Source of the DNA: Cumulibacter soli
Lineage (GTDB): Bacteria; Actinomycetota; Actinomycetes; Mycobacteriales; Antricoccaceae
Direction: 5' to 3'
NCBI RefSeq assembly: GCF_004382795.1
Contig: NZ_SMSG01000001.1
Coordinates: 62,001 to 126,000, forward strand
Length of the DNA: 64,000 nt
Positions 54,195 to 63,244 of the stretch are shown piece after piece; position 1 is the first letter of the stretch; each line of letters starts with the position of its first letter. The translations under genes were made by a program, and so were the position numbers. The notes under the pieces were generated by a model. The model worked only from the letters and a program-made list of their open reading frames with translations, searched no databases and was not told where the DNA came from.

Positions 54195-56260
54195 CGCGCG
54201 CGTCGCTCACGTAGCCGCGCCCGCAAGTACAGAAACGGGCCAGCGCCGTACCCAGCTAGTTCTGCTCGAGCAATCTGCGGCGGGTACGACGGTCCGCGCG
54301 TCGCGTTCTTCGCGGACTTCGGGTGCAACAACTCCCGCAACGAGCGCGGCAGCGTCCGAGCGAATGTCGCGACCTCCCCCGGCCGACTCAGCACGAGTTT
54401 CGTCAGCGAGGCGGCCATGCCTGTGCCGTATCCGAACATCTGCGTGCGCAGCGCCCCAAGATCCGAACGATGGAAGTGACCCACGACGGCATCGGGCGTG
54501 TACACCACGGCTCCACCAGCGAAATAGATCTCGCGAAAGGCGTCGAGATCTTCGCCGCCGCGAGTGAGACTTCCCGCGCCGAGCGTGACGTCGAATCCGC
54601 CAATCGCGCGTAACTCGTCGGTGCGGAAGGACATGTTGTTGCCAGAGCCAAATTCCGCTGCGCTGTAAGGAAACGCGGGTCCTTCGCGGCCCGGTACGCC
54701 GAAGCTGCGCAGTCGCACCGACGGATGGTGCCGCTTCCACCAACATGTCGCGTGTCCCTTGCCGAAACCGCCGCCGGCCTCGAACAGTTCCTGGGCGTGC
54801 GTAGTCAACTCGGCCGGGACGACAAGGCCGGTAACACACCAGACCTCGCCGCCGACATCCGCAGTGAAGACCCGCAGCAGACTACTGATCCAGTCGCTCT
54901 CGGGCAGCGCATCATCATCGGTGAACGCGACGATCTCACCGCCGGCAGCGGCCAGCCCAGCATTACGCGCGTGCGAGAGCCCACGCCGAGGCTGTCGCAC
55001 CACTCGGACGCGGTCATCGACCGACGCCGAAGCCACGAGACGATCCACCTCACCGGTCTCTGGCTCGTTGTCGACGATCAGAATCTCCAGATTGCGGTGA
55101 TCCTGTTGACGTATTGCCTCGATCGTGCCGATCAACCGCTCGTCCCGACCCAGGGTGCACACGACCACGGTCACACGCGCGTCAGGGCTCGGAGTCGCTT
55201 CCCGTATGACAGCCGGAGTTGATGTGGGCTGCCGATACGCCGACAGCTCAGCGTGCGGCCGAACAGCCGGAGGATCGGCAGCGGGTCGCGTTTGCTGCTT
55301 ATCCGCGTCAGTGCCCACCTCGTCGTCCGCCTTTCGCGCTCGGCGCGTCAGACCCGCGAGGTATCCGGCGCCGACGGAGGCAAATCCGAGCCCGATGGCA
55401 CCAGCACGCCCAAAACCGCTCCCGTCGCCGCGTGCCGCCGCGAGCACCGAACGCGCGACGCCCGAGGGCAGGATGCGCGCAACGTAGCCACGCTCCGCGG
55501 ACAGCCCATCGGTGGCTCCGGCAATCCGGGTCAACGCGGCCTTCGACTTCCCCTCGTGCCAGCACCGCGTCAGGAAATATCGGACGGTTCCCCGATCCGT
55601 AGGCACCTCGTGGTCGACGACTGCCCTCGGTTCCCGGACTATGACTTGCCCGCGAAGATGCTGACCGATCCGAATGCCCAGTTCGGTTTCCTCACAGCCC
55701 GCAGGCAGAGTTCCGACCCGCCCTAATCCAGCGGCGAATCCGCCCACTGCCTCGAACGCATCGCGGCGCAGCGCCATGTTCGCGCCGATGGGATTGCGTA
55801 GCCGCGCTCCCGCCGGCGGGAGCCCACGGTAATCGCAGCCGACCACCCAGCCGAACTCGTCGGGAAACCATGTCGGCCGTCCGCTGAGCCACACGGGCTC
55901 GATGCCGCCACCGACACCAACCACGCTCTGATCGGTAAAACGAGCCCGCAGAGTGGCCAACCAATCGGAGCGCGGCACGGCATCGTCATCGAGAAAAGCG
56001 ACGATGTCGCCGCGCGCGTGACTGATCCCGGTGTTACGGGCGCCGGATAAGCCCGAACTCGACTCGTTCGGAACGATGCGGACTCCATCCAGTTCGCGTT
56101 TCGCCCACGCCAAGAGTTCATCGTTGTGGTCGACCACGATGGCGACCTCATCATCGGCACGCAATTGCTGCACGGCGGCGAAAGCGCTGCGGCGTAAGAC
56201 ATCTGCCCGACGCAGCGTGTACGCCGCGATCACGACGGTGACCGAACCTTCGGTCGGCAT
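54191..56260 (-). CDS. Tandem (bifunctional) family 2 glycosyltransferase
   Basis: 689 residues holding two GT2 domains in one chain. First (about 5-290): VTVVIAAYTLRR, FLDDDAVPRSDW near 85. Second (about 350-620): VTVVVCTLGRDERL, ILIVDNEPETG near 385, FTDDDALPESDW near 455 and a late GGEDLDAF acidic site. A basic linker separates them. ATG 56260 is chosen because GGAG lies 9 bases upstream; an open frame to TTG 56341 would overlap the previous gene by 41 bases. Two transfers by one protein suggest a repeating disaccharide or alternating glycan. Confidence 0.88.
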   Translation of the reverse strand: MPTEGSVTVVIAAYTLRRADVLRRSAFAAVQQLRADDEVAIVVDHNDELLAWAKRELDGVRIVPNESSSGLSGARNTGISHARGDIVAFLDDDAVPRSDWLATLRARFTDQSVVGVGGGIEPVWLSGRPTWFPDEFGWVVGCDYRGLPPAGARLRNPIGANMALRRDAFEAVGGFAAGLGRVGTLPAGCEETELGIRIGQHLRGQVIVREPRAVVDHEVPTDRGTVRYFLTRCWHEGKSKAALTRIAGATDGLSAERGYVARILPSGVARSVLAAARGDGSGFGRAGAIGLGFASVGAGYLAGLTRRARKADDEVGTDADKQQTRPAADPPAVRPHAELSAYRQPTSTPAVIREATPSPDARVTVVVCTLGRDERLIGTIEAIRQQDHRNLEILIVDNEPETGEVDRLVASASVDDRVRVVRQPRRGLSHARNAGLAAAGGEIVAFTDDDALPESDWISSLLRVFTADVGGEVWCVTGLVVPAELTTHAQELFEAGGGFGKGHATCWWKRHHPSVRLRSFGVPGREGPAFPYSAAEFGSGNNMSFRTDELRAIGGFDVTLGAGSLTRGGEDLDAFREIYFAGGAVVYTPDAVVGHFHRSDLGALRTQMFGYGTGMAASLTKLVLSRPGEVATFARTLPRSLRELLHPKSAKNATRGPSYPPQIARAELAGYGAGPFLYLRARLRERRAR

Positions 56261-56300
56261 TCGGTTCACTCCACTCTTGCCGATCGCCGGGACAACCGAC

Positions 56301-57098
56301 TCAGGCCGCTTGGCGCGTATCCGCCAGTTCGGCGGTGCCAACGGGCGCAGCGGGGGCGAGTTGTTCGCTTACTCGGCCGAAACGCTCGACCAGGATCGTG
56401 CGTAATACACGGATTCCGTCGTACATGGCGTGCAGGTTACTGGCGCCGTGGATGCGGGGAAGTTCGTAACTCGGCACTTCTGCGACCTGCAGGCCCGCCT
56501 CGGCGACACGGCAGTTCATCAACGTCTCGATCTCGAAGCCGTCACCCCAGTACGCGTCGTCCGGTCCGTCGACGTCCGGCAATCGCAGCACCGGCAGCAA
56601 CTCCCGCCAGAATGCGTTGTAGCCGTAGCAGAGGTCGGTGTACTTCGTCCCGAACAGCCGGTTGACTGCACCCGTTAGCGATCGATTACCGAAGGTCCGC
56701 AACGGAGTCAGGTCGGTAGAACCCCCACCGGGTAGGTGGCGGCTGCCCTTGACGAAGTCGGCGCCACCTACCAGCGCCTCAACCATTCGGTCAATCTCAC
56801 GCGGATCCGCCGATCCGTCGGCATCGAACAGCACCACGATCTGACCAGTTGCCGCATACATGCCGCACGCGAGCGCATTGCCTTTCCCGCGGCGGGTCTG
56901 CTGAATTACTCGCGCTTCCGGGCTTATTCGCGCGACGGTCTCCAGAGTGTCATCGCTGGAGCCGCCATCGACGACGAGGACCTCGTGCACCTTCGGCAGC
57001 GATGGGAGGACGACCTCCAGGTTGCGCGCCTCGTTGTACGCGGGCACGATCACCGTCACAGTTGGTTCCGTCGACCGCGAAGACAGCAGGTATCGCAC
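56301..57098 (-). CDS. Polyprenyl-phosphate-mannose-synthase-like family 2 glycosyltransferase
   Basis: 265 residues. VTVIVPAYNEARNLE near 15, VVDGGSSDDT near 45, and FDADGSADPREIDRM (DxD) near 95, then KGSRHLPGGGSTDLTPLRTFGNR (part), a DPM1/UgtP-like loop, and DLCYGYNAFWRE near 160. This group makes polyprenyl-phosphate sugars or transfers to lipid carriers. GTG 57098 is preferred since AAGGAG lies 4 bases upstream; a frame open to 57167 is weaker. First gene of the operon, 94 bases after a strong iron box. Confidence 0.9.
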   Translation of the reverse strand: MRYLLSSRSTEPTVTVIVPAYNEARNLEVVLPSLPKVHEVLVVDGGSSDDTLETVARISPEARVIQQTRRGKGNALACGMYAATGQIVVLFDADGSADPREIDRMVEALVGGADFVKGSRHLPGGGSTDLTPLRTFGNRSLTGAVNRLFGTKYTDLCYGYNAFWRELLPVLRLPDVDGPDDAYWGDGFEIETLMNCRVAEAGLQVAEVPSYELPRIHGASNLHAMYDGIRVLRTILVERFGRVSEQLAPAAPVGTAELADTRQAA

Positions 57099-57191
57099 AA
57101 TTCTCCTTCTCGTCGAGTGGGCCGCACCGAGAAGGCTCTCACCGACGCGGCAACCCATCGAGAGCACGGCTTACTCGCCGGCTCGACAAAT

Positions 57192-57210
57192 TTAGGTGAT
57201 CCTAACCTAA
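57192..57210. promoter_or_regulatory. DtxR/IdeR-type iron box 3 (glycosyltransferase operon)
   Basis: TTAGGTGATCCTAACCTAA (57192-57210) matches the 19-bp DtxR/IdeR operator at 17 of 19 positions when the central S is allowed. It lies in the 5' region of the four-gene glycosyltransferase operon. This is the best of the boxes in the window. Confidence 0.8.
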
Positions 57211-57318
57211 CTAAACTCGTGGTCTCGGTCGAGGGTCGAGTTGCCATTCGTGATCGATGCAACTGAGCGGCACCCCGCCCGCGCCGGCAGTGCAACGCCA
57301 TCTCAGTGCAACGTCATC

Positions 57319-58245
57319 TCAGTGCAACGTCACGTACAACAGCACGACCCCAACGACGACCAGCCCAAGGCTCGATCGCTCCACGAACCGCACCGCCCGC
57401 GAGCGCTGCGACGGATGACGTAACCCGGCAAACGCCCACCCGAACGCCAGCAACATCGCAACCGCTGCCGCGCCAAGCACCGCCCACGACTGCAACGTGG
57501 TCGATGCGATGGAATCCAGCGATCCGGGACCTACGACGTACACGACGAACTTGCCCGTGAACCCCGCCGGAATCATGATCTGCCCGGATACTTCGAAACT
57601 GCCGCCCGGCGGAAGCGAAGGAATGTCAACACTTAGCGCCACGTCGCCAGAGCGCGTATTGCGGCCGAGGACCACATCGAGCTCTCCTTGTTCGGTGGCG
57701 ACCTGCGAGGTATTCGTGACGGCGATAGTGACTACACGGCTACCACCGAGGGCGAACTGCTCGCGCCACGACGCGTCGCCAGCGAGCCGGACCGTGCCTT
57801 CGAGTACGGCCGTTTGTGGTGGTGCGGGCTGCGCCTCGGATTCAGCGTCGGCAATCTCGGCGCCCTCCACATCGAACGCGACAGACTCGGCGCCACCGTC
57901 GACACTCAACGCACGGATCTCACAAGGGCAGGGATCCGGCGGGATCGCCACGACCACAACGACATCGACGTCACCGTCCGCATTTGGCACAGCCTGCGCG
58001 GCCGCCATCATCGCGCAGGATGACGAGCCCGAACCACTTCCACAGACCGCCACCGAGACCAGCACTCCCGGACTCCAACCGGTGAGCTGAAGATCAACCT
58101 CCTCACCCTCCCCCGCCGAACTACTGGCGATCGCGATCTGTGGATCAGTCGGCGCGGCGTACGCCGGCACGCTAAAGCCCGCGCCGCTGAATGCCAGCGC
58201 CGCAAGCAGGAGTCCGACGACGGACCTAACGATCCGTGCGCGCAT
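57319..58245 (-). CDS. Secreted Ig-like (neocarzinostatin-fold-like) membrane-anchored protein
   Basis: 308 residues. Signal peptide (RIVRSVVGLLLAALAFSGAG, cut near AYA-AP), an Ig-like domain with two cysteine pairs (VCGSGSGSSSC and PCPC, about 35-130) resembling neocarzinostatin-type folds, a second beta domain (about 150-250), then two C-terminal membrane segments (about 260-282 and 290-308). It follows the DUF916 gene and overlaps its 3' end by 20 bases. ATG at 58245 is preferred over one three codons earlier. It likely forms a surface complex with the neighbour. Confidence 0.75.
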   Translation of the reverse strand: MRARIVRSVVGLLLAALAFSGAGFSVPAYAAPTDPQIAIASSSAGEGEEVDLQLTGWSPGVLVSVAVCGSGSGSSSCAMMAAAQAVPNADGDVDVVVVVAIPPDPCPCEIRALSVDGGAESVAFDVEGAEIADAESEAQPAPPQTAVLEGTVRLAGDASWREQFALGGSRVVTIAVTNTSQVATEQGELDVVLGRNTRSGDVALSVDIPSLPPGGSFEVSGQIMIPAGFTGKFVVYVVGPGSLDSIASTTLQSWAVLGAAAVAMLLAFGWAFAGLRHPSQRSRAVRFVERSSLGLVVVGVVLLYVTLH

Positions 58246-59500
58246 CGCCCTCATCTCCGCCGGTAGTCTGTTCGCCGGATGCTGGATCGCTACCATCGCT
58301 GGGCTCTGCGTCTTCACGACGCGCGTCCTGCTCAGCGTCCGTGTCCAACTCGGCATCGCCATCGCTATCGGTCTCGCCGACATTGGAGTCGTCACCAACA
58401 CCGTCGCCGGAGGCCCCTACTTTTGCCTCGTCAGCCTGATCGGCACCGGATGTCTTGGCTTTTGCCTCCGCGAGTTCGGCCTTCATCGCCTTCCAACGAC
58501 GACGCCTGCCCCGCATCAGGAAGTACACGCCCAGCACGATTACCAGCAGCACCGCTAGCGGAATCCACGGCATCGCCCAGAAACTCGTGGACGTAGTGAT
58601 TGACTTCGGTTCAGATTCCAGCCGTTCGCCAACATCGATGGGGTCCAGCTGGACGTTGGCCTGCAGCCGAACGAGCGCGGGAACGTCTTCGAGCACCACC
58701 GAGCGTAGTACGGCGCCACCAGGTAGCAGCTCTGCGATATCCCCTGTCTGCTCAGCCACGGATCCGCCGATCAACGGCGTGAGACTGACCGTTTCGTCGG
58801 CGGCGAGCCGTACGTTTCCGCGATTGCGCACCGTGTAGGTGACGGTCACATCACCGGTGAGCTGATGCCCATTGGAGCCATAGTCGACCGCCAGGTCCTC
58901 CACGGCGAGCCTCGGCGTGAGTTCACCGGAGACCGTGAGATACAGCCTGACTGCGATCCGCGCATCGAACAGCACCTCGTTCCCGTCCGCGTCCGTGCCC
59001 GGCGACGTCAGCGAGGTGACGACGCCGCCGACGTGATCACCAGGGGTCGCGTTGTCCGGGACCTGAATCTGGAACGGCACATCGACGCTATTGCCGGGTT
59101 CGATGGCGACTTCGGTGACCGGCAAGGTCACCCAAGCCCCGACGTCCACCGGTTGCTCTGCGGTCGGCAGCAGGTCGAACGCGCCTGTCTCAGGCACATT
59201 GAACGCGTCAGTAGCGAGGAGCCCCAACGTCAGCGGCTCTTCAGATATATTCGTGATCCGAATGGTGTCCTCGACCTGCTGGCCGGGGTCCATCGCGTAC
59301 ACGAAGTAGGACCGGTCGTTCGGCCCGTCCGGACCAGAGGGCTGCACCATCCAGGTCGATCCGGAGCTCTCGGGGGTTGCCTCCTCGTCCTCCGCGTACG
59401 CCGCTGACGGCATGATCGACACCATGAGCGCACACAGCAAGGCGAGTAACAGCCCGCCATGGCGCGCCGCCATCCCGACACCGGAACGATTACCTGTCAT
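58226..59500 (-). CDS. DUF916-like WxL-partner surface protein, membrane-anchored
   Basis: 424 residues. Signal peptide (GLLLALLCALMVSIMPSAAYA, in part), then the DUF916-type pair of beta domains (about 45-320): YFVYAMDPGQQVEDTIRITN near 65, PFQIQVPDNATPGDHVGGV near 140, a second domain with VTYTVRNRGNVRL. A membrane segment (WIPLAVLLVIVLGVYFLM, about 315-333) and an acidic cytoplasmic tail of 80 residues follow. In Firmicutes such proteins bind WxL proteins and peptidoglycan. ATG 59500 has AGGTGAG upstream; a weak iron box lies 140 bases upstream. Confidence 0.82.
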   Translation of the reverse strand: MTGNRSGVGMAARHGGLLLALLCALMVSIMPSAAYAEDEEATPESSGSTWMVQPSGPDGPNDRSYFVYAMDPGQQVEDTIRITNISEEPLTLGLLATDAFNVPETGAFDLLPTAEQPVDVGAWVTLPVTEVAIEPGNSVDVPFQIQVPDNATPGDHVGGVVTSLTSPGTDADGNEVLFDARIAVRLYLTVSGELTPRLAVEDLAVDYGSNGHQLTGDVTVTYTVRNRGNVRLAADETVSLTPLIGGSVAEQTGDIAELLPGGAVLRSVVLEDVPALVRLQANVQLDPIDVGERLESEPKSITTSTSFWAMPWIPLAVLLVIVLGVYFLMRGRRRRWKAMKAELAEAKAKTSGADQADEAKVGASGDGVGDDSNVGETDSDGDAELDTDAEQDARREDAEPSDGSDPASGEQTTGGDEGDARTDR

Positions 59501-59636
59501 TCACTTCTCACCTTCAACGGCGGTCAGCGCAGGTAGCGCAATTAACCTAGCCGATAAGGCCGTGCCGCGAATTCGCACGCGTTGTTCCATATGCCCCGTA
59601 TCCCTATGCCCACCACAAACATGGCGCTCTTGCTAG

Positions 59637-59660
59637 TAAGGTTAGGGTCACCTTGGTTAG
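59637..59660. promoter_or_regulatory. Possible weak iron box 4 (DUF916 gene)
   Basis: TTAGG-GTCA-CCTTG (59642-59655), within TAAGGTTAGGGTCACCTTG, keeps 8 of the 10 core bases of TTAGG-N4-CCTAA. It lies 140 bases upstream of the DUF916 ATG. The position supports it; the sequence alone does not. The rest of the 219-base gap shows nothing else. Confidence 0.4.
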
Positions 59661-59719
59661 ATCGTGCAGCCGGGTTCGATTAGTGTCGGCCCGCGACGCG
59701 TGAGAACCCCCGCACTCCC

Positions 59720-60622
59720 TCAGCGATGCTCAGTGCAGAGCGGCGAGACCTGCTGGCAGCTCGCACAGACTAGTTCCAGCGCCTTACAGCCCTGCTGGGC
59801 GCAATCGAGGAACTCCTTGGTCGGCGAATCACACACCGCGCAACGCCCAATGACCTTCGTGTGGTCTGAATAGTCGAGCGTCATCCTCTTATCGAAGACG
59901 AACAGCGAACCGTCCCACAGCCCGTCGTCACCGTACTTCTCGGCGTAGCGAACGATGCCGCCATCCAGTTGATACACCTGCTCGAATCCTCGACGGCGCA
60001 TGAGCGCCGACAACACCTCGCACCGGATTCCGCCGGTGCAGTAGGAAATCACCGGCCGCTGCTTCAGATCGTCGTACTTGCCAGAGTCGAGTTCGGCGAC
60101 GAAGTCTTTGGTGGTCGCGACGTCGGGCACGACCGCGCCACGGAACCGTCCGACAGACGCCTCAAGCGCATTGCGGCCATCGAAGAACACGACATCCTCA
60201 CCATGCTCGGCAACCAGCTCGTGCACCTGTTCCGGACTCAGATGCGTACCCCCGCCGACGATGCCGCTCTCGTCGACACTGATTTCGTCGGGGACGCCGA
60301 AAGTGACTATTTCGTCGCGCACCTTTACCGAAAGCCGCGGAAAATCATCCCCGGTGCCATCGCTCCACTTCACGTCGATGTCTTTGAACGGCGGGTATTC
60401 CTTCAGCCCACGCACGTAGCGCTTCACGTCAGCCATCGGCCCGCCGACCGTGCCGTTGATCCCGTCGCGCGAGATCAGGATGCGCCCAGTCAACCCGTAC
60501 CGTTCGCACACCTCACGCTGCCACAGGCGGACCATCTCGGGATCGGCGAGCGGAGTGAACCGATAGAACAACACGATCTTGGGCATGACGACGCGACCGT
60601 CGGCGGTATGGCTGGGGAGCAT
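59720..60622 (-). CDS. trhO: tRNA uridine(34) hydroxylase TrhO (rhodanese domain)
   Basis: Oxygen-dependent formation of 5-hydroxyuridine at tRNA position 34. 300 residues: N-terminal acylphosphatase-like domain ([26 protein letters not shown] near 45), a rhodanese domain ([19 protein letters not shown] near 145) with active-site Cys in [10 protein letters not shown] near 194, and a C-terminal zinc-like CAVC-x10-C cluster with further cysteines. ATG at 60622 with AGGA upstream is used; an internal ATG at 60586 is possible. Alone in its transcription unit. Confidence 0.93.
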   Translation of the reverse strand: MLPSHTADGRVVMPKIVLFYRFTPLADPEMVRLWQREVCERYGLTGRILISRDGINGTVGGPMADVKRYVRGLKEYPPFKDIDVKWSDGTGDDFPRLSVKVRDEIVTFGVPDEISVDESGIVGGGTHLSPEQVHELVAEHGEDVVFFDGRNALEASVGRFRGAVVPDVATTKDFVAELDSGKYDDLKQRPVISYCTGGIRCEVLSALMRRRGFEQVYQLDGGIVRYAEKYGDDGLWDGSLFVFDKRMTLDYSDHTKVIGRCAVCDSPTKEFLDCAQQGCKALELVCASCQQVSPLCTEHR

Positions 60623-60741
60623 GCGATTCCTGAGCGAGGTGAGTGCACAATGTTTCGGACCTCAGCAACGCTAGCCGCTGGTGGCAGCACACGGACCCGA
60701 GGGCGGGCGCGATAGGCCCACGGCGGCAGGTGGCCGCGAAT

Positions 60742-61482
60742 CTAGCGATCGGCCGCGAGCCATTCGTGGAACGTCGCGCCACCGGTCTCGGCGTCCTTGC
60801 CGGCAAGGATCGAACCCGACGCGAACGCCTTCATCGTCGCGCCGAACGCCGGCAGCCGCAGCGTCTTAGGCACCGAGCCGCCATCGTGTCGACGCAACAT
60901 TGCCACGATCTGCGGCATCGTCAGCACCTCGGGCCCAGCGAGATCGGTCGCGCGGACCGGACCGCTTGGTAGATCACCGGTCGCGTAGTCGAGCATCCGA
61001 CGCGCCACCCAGGTAACGTCCACGGGCTGGCTGGCCATGTTGCCAACGGTGAACGAGATCGGCCCGCGGGTCAATCGGCGCGCCATCGACGCCGCGAAGC
61101 CATGGAACTGGGTCGCGCGGACCACGGTCGAGGGTCCCGGCGACTCGGCCAGCGCCTTCTCGGCGGCTAGTTTCGCGTGGTAGTAGCTGTACGGAGTCTG
61201 GTCGACGCCGACAATCGACACATAGACGATGTGGGTGTCGGGACCAGTCGCCTCGATCAATCTGCGGGTCCCGTCGATGTCCACCGGGCGCGGGTCGCGC
61301 GGGTTGGAGGCACAGTGCACGACGGCGTCCGCTCCGGCGACCGCCTCCGCTAATCCGGCACCGGTGCGCAGGTCGACACCGTTAACTCGACTCGCATTGC
61401 TGACCTGGTGCCCGCGTGCCTTCGCATCGGCCATGATCTCTCGCCCAAGGGCTCCGTGTCCGCCAGTGACCACGATTCGCAT
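60742..61482 (-). CDS. NAD(P)-binding SDR family protein (NmrA-like)
   Basis: 246 residues. TGGHGALGREIM (GxxGxxG-like, residues 6-17), VVHCASNPRD near 60, IVYVSIVGVDQTPYSYYHAKLAAE near 88-110 (part) with the YxxxK pair. The remainder fits atypical SDRs used in redox sensing or unknown catabolism. ATG at 61482. No clear operon partner. Substrate unknown. Confidence 0.82.
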   Translation of the reverse strand: MRIVVTGGHGALGREIMADAKARGHQVSNASRVNGVDLRTGAGLAEAVAGADAVVHCASNPRDPRPVDIDGTRRLIEATGPDTHIVYVSIVGVDQTPYSYYHAKLAAEKALAESPGPSTVVRATQFHGFAASMARRLTRGPISFTVGNMASQPVDVTWVARRMLDYATGDLPSGPVRATDLAGPEVLTMPQIVAMLRRHDGGSVPKTLRLPAFGATMKAFASGSILAGKDAETGGATFHEWLAADR

Positions 61483-61531
61483 CGCTCAACCCTTCCCGCG
61501 CCGCCGCCTCAGCCTTATGGCTCAGCCTCCC

Positions 61532-62593
61532 CTACGGTATCCGTGCCGTCCATTGGGGGTTGGTGAATTTCTCGGCAGCCAATGTCGTGGCTGCGGCGAT
61601 CTCCTCGGGACGCAACGTGCCGTCAACGGTGTCGTACCGCTCGCGGAAGTGGTCCTTCAGCGCCTCCATCACCGCTTCACGGGTCATTCCGGTCTGGCTA
61701 CGCAGGGGATCGACGCGCTTCTTGGCTGACTTCGTCCCCTTGTCGCTGAGCTTTTCGCGGCCGATACGCAACACCCGGAACATTTTGTCGGCGTCCACGT
61801 CGTACGACATCATCGCGTGATGCAGCACTCCCCCGTTGGCCAAGCGTTTCTGTGCGGCGCCGCCGATCTTGCCCAGCGCGGAGGTGATGTCATTCAGCGG
61901 CTGGTAGGTGGCATCGATACCGATTGACCTCAACCCGCCGAGCACCCAGTCGTCCAGGAAGGCGTAGGACTGCTCGAAGCTCAGCCCTTCCACGAGCGAG
62001 GCCGGCACATAGAGCGAGTAGGTGACGCCGTTTCCGGGCTCGACGAACATCGCGCCGCCGCCGGAGATGCGGCGTACGACGGTGACCCCCTCGGCCTTGG
62101 ACTCCTCTAGGTCGACTTCGTTGCGTAGCGACTGGAACGAGCCGATGATGATCGCGCGCGTGTCCCACTCCCACAACCGCAAGGTCGGCGGTCGCGTTCC
62201 CCGACCCACTTCGGCGGTGAGCACCTCGTCCAACGCCAGATGCATCGCCGGCGGCATCGGTGCTGGGTGGAGGATCTCGAAGGTGTGATCGGCCCAGCCG
62301 GTCGCGAAGCCCAGAGCACGCCGAACCGCGATCGCGATCGCGGCCGTGGTGAACCCGACCAGATGCGCGCCGCGCACCGCATCGTCGAGTCGGGCCGTGA
62401 GGGCATCAACGGCGGCGGACTCCGGCATGCCGACGAGCGCGTTATTCAATCGCGGCAGCGCCTCGTCGGGTTCAAGGAAAAAATCGCCGTTGATGTGGAC
62501 GTTGGCGATCGTCGCGTCGTCGACCGTGACGTCGGCCGCTACCAGTTTTCCGCCAGCAACCTTGTACTCACCATGCCGTACGCCTGACTTCAT
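61532..62593 (-). CDS. Lipoate-protein ligase with accessory domain at the N terminus (permuted LplA)
   Basis: Attaches lipoate to E2 or GcvH proteins through lipoyl-AMP. 353 residues. The N-terminal 95 residues (VRHGEYKVAGGKLVAADVTVDD in part) match the LplA C-terminal accessory domain; the catalytic domain follows (about 100-350) with RRISGGGAMF near 175 and the lysine motif GKIGGAAQKR near 240. In E. coli the order is reversed. ATG 62593 follows GGTGGG; a GTG three codons upstream is weaker. Could alternatively be an octanoyl transferase; the lysine motif favours LplA. Confidence 0.88.
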   Translation of the reverse strand: MKSGVRHGEYKVAGGKLVAADVTVDDATIANVHINGDFFLEPDEALPRLNNALVGMPESAAVDALTARLDDAVRGAHLVGFTTAAIAIAVRRALGFATGWADHTFEILHPAPMPPAMHLALDEVLTAEVGRGTRPPTLRLWEWDTRAIIIGSFQSLRNEVDLEESKAEGVTVVRRISGGGAMFVEPGNGVTYSLYVPASLVEGLSFEQSYAFLDDWVLGGLRSIGIDATYQPLNDITSALGKIGGAAQKRLANGGVLHHAMMSYDVDADKMFRVLRIGREKLSDKGTKSAKKRVDPLRSQTGMTREAVMEALKDHFRERYDTVDGTLRPEEIAAATTLAAEKFTNPQWTARIP

Positions 62594-62733
62594 GATTCCC
62601 ACCTAATCACGATACGCACGATTGCGCAGACCACCGGGCGCCGGACATGGCCGCCGCGATTCACACACCTTCGCGGGCATGCCCGCGCCGCGTCGCCCAC
62701 TGCTGCACGGCCGTACCTCCGCACTGCCGCGAA

Positions 62734-63228
62734 TCAGTCACTGCGGTGGGAGTACCCACGCCGCAACCGTTGCTTGGCCGTGTGCGCACCCGCCCCGATG
62801 CGCTCGGCGCCGAGCGCCTTACCGAGCCCGAACTCAGGCATATTCACGTAGACGACTTCCCGTGCGGAGGCGGGTACGACGTACGTCTCGTGCCACACGC
62901 CGACCGTCCCGTCCTCCCCAACGCGGCGAACGAAGTCCCGCCACGCAGGTAGGTGCGGCGCATCGGAAGCGGAAGCAAACCGCTGCAGATGCTCCGGCGA
63001 TCGCCAATACGACAGCAGCACGGTCGTACGTCCGAACCAACTCTGAAAACTAAGCATGCCGGCGTCCTGGTCATCTGCCAGGTGCCGCAGCATTCGTGGC
63101 ATCGCGGTGAGCACCGGCCACCATCGAGTGATCGCCAACGGCTTGTTCAGCCGCATCCCGATCAGGAACACGGTGACCTCTTGACCGGCATCGGCGCTGA
63201 CAGTGAATCGTCCGGGGTTGAGAGACAT
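62734..63228 (-). CDS. DUF4188 domain protein
   Basis: 164 residues recognised from VFLIGMRLNKPLAITRWWPV (about 19-38), the conserved SFQSWFGRTTVLLSYWRSPEHL region near 60-80, and HETYVV near 112. The family is linked by homology to monooxygenase-like or dehydratase-like proteins, but no activity is known. It is divergent from a TetR gene across a 37-bp palindrome, and so probably its main target. Confidence 0.83.
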   Translation of the reverse strand: MSLNPGRFTVSADAGQEVTVFLIGMRLNKPLAITRWWPVLTAMPRMLRHLADDQDAGMLSFQSWFGRTTVLLSYWRSPEHLQRFASASDAPHLPAWRDFVRRVGEDGTVGVWHETYVVPASAREVVYVNMPEFGLGKALGAERIGAGAHTAKQRLRRGYSHRSD

Positions 63229-63244
63229 GAGTACAAGCCCTTCG

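Noticed and set aside
40649-59660. Siderophore biosynthesis cluster
   Set aside because: Iron boxes and an A-PCP-TE protein suggest it at first, but there is no condensation, salicylate/dihydroxybenzoate, hydroxamate or siderophore-transport gene. A surface-glycan role fits better.
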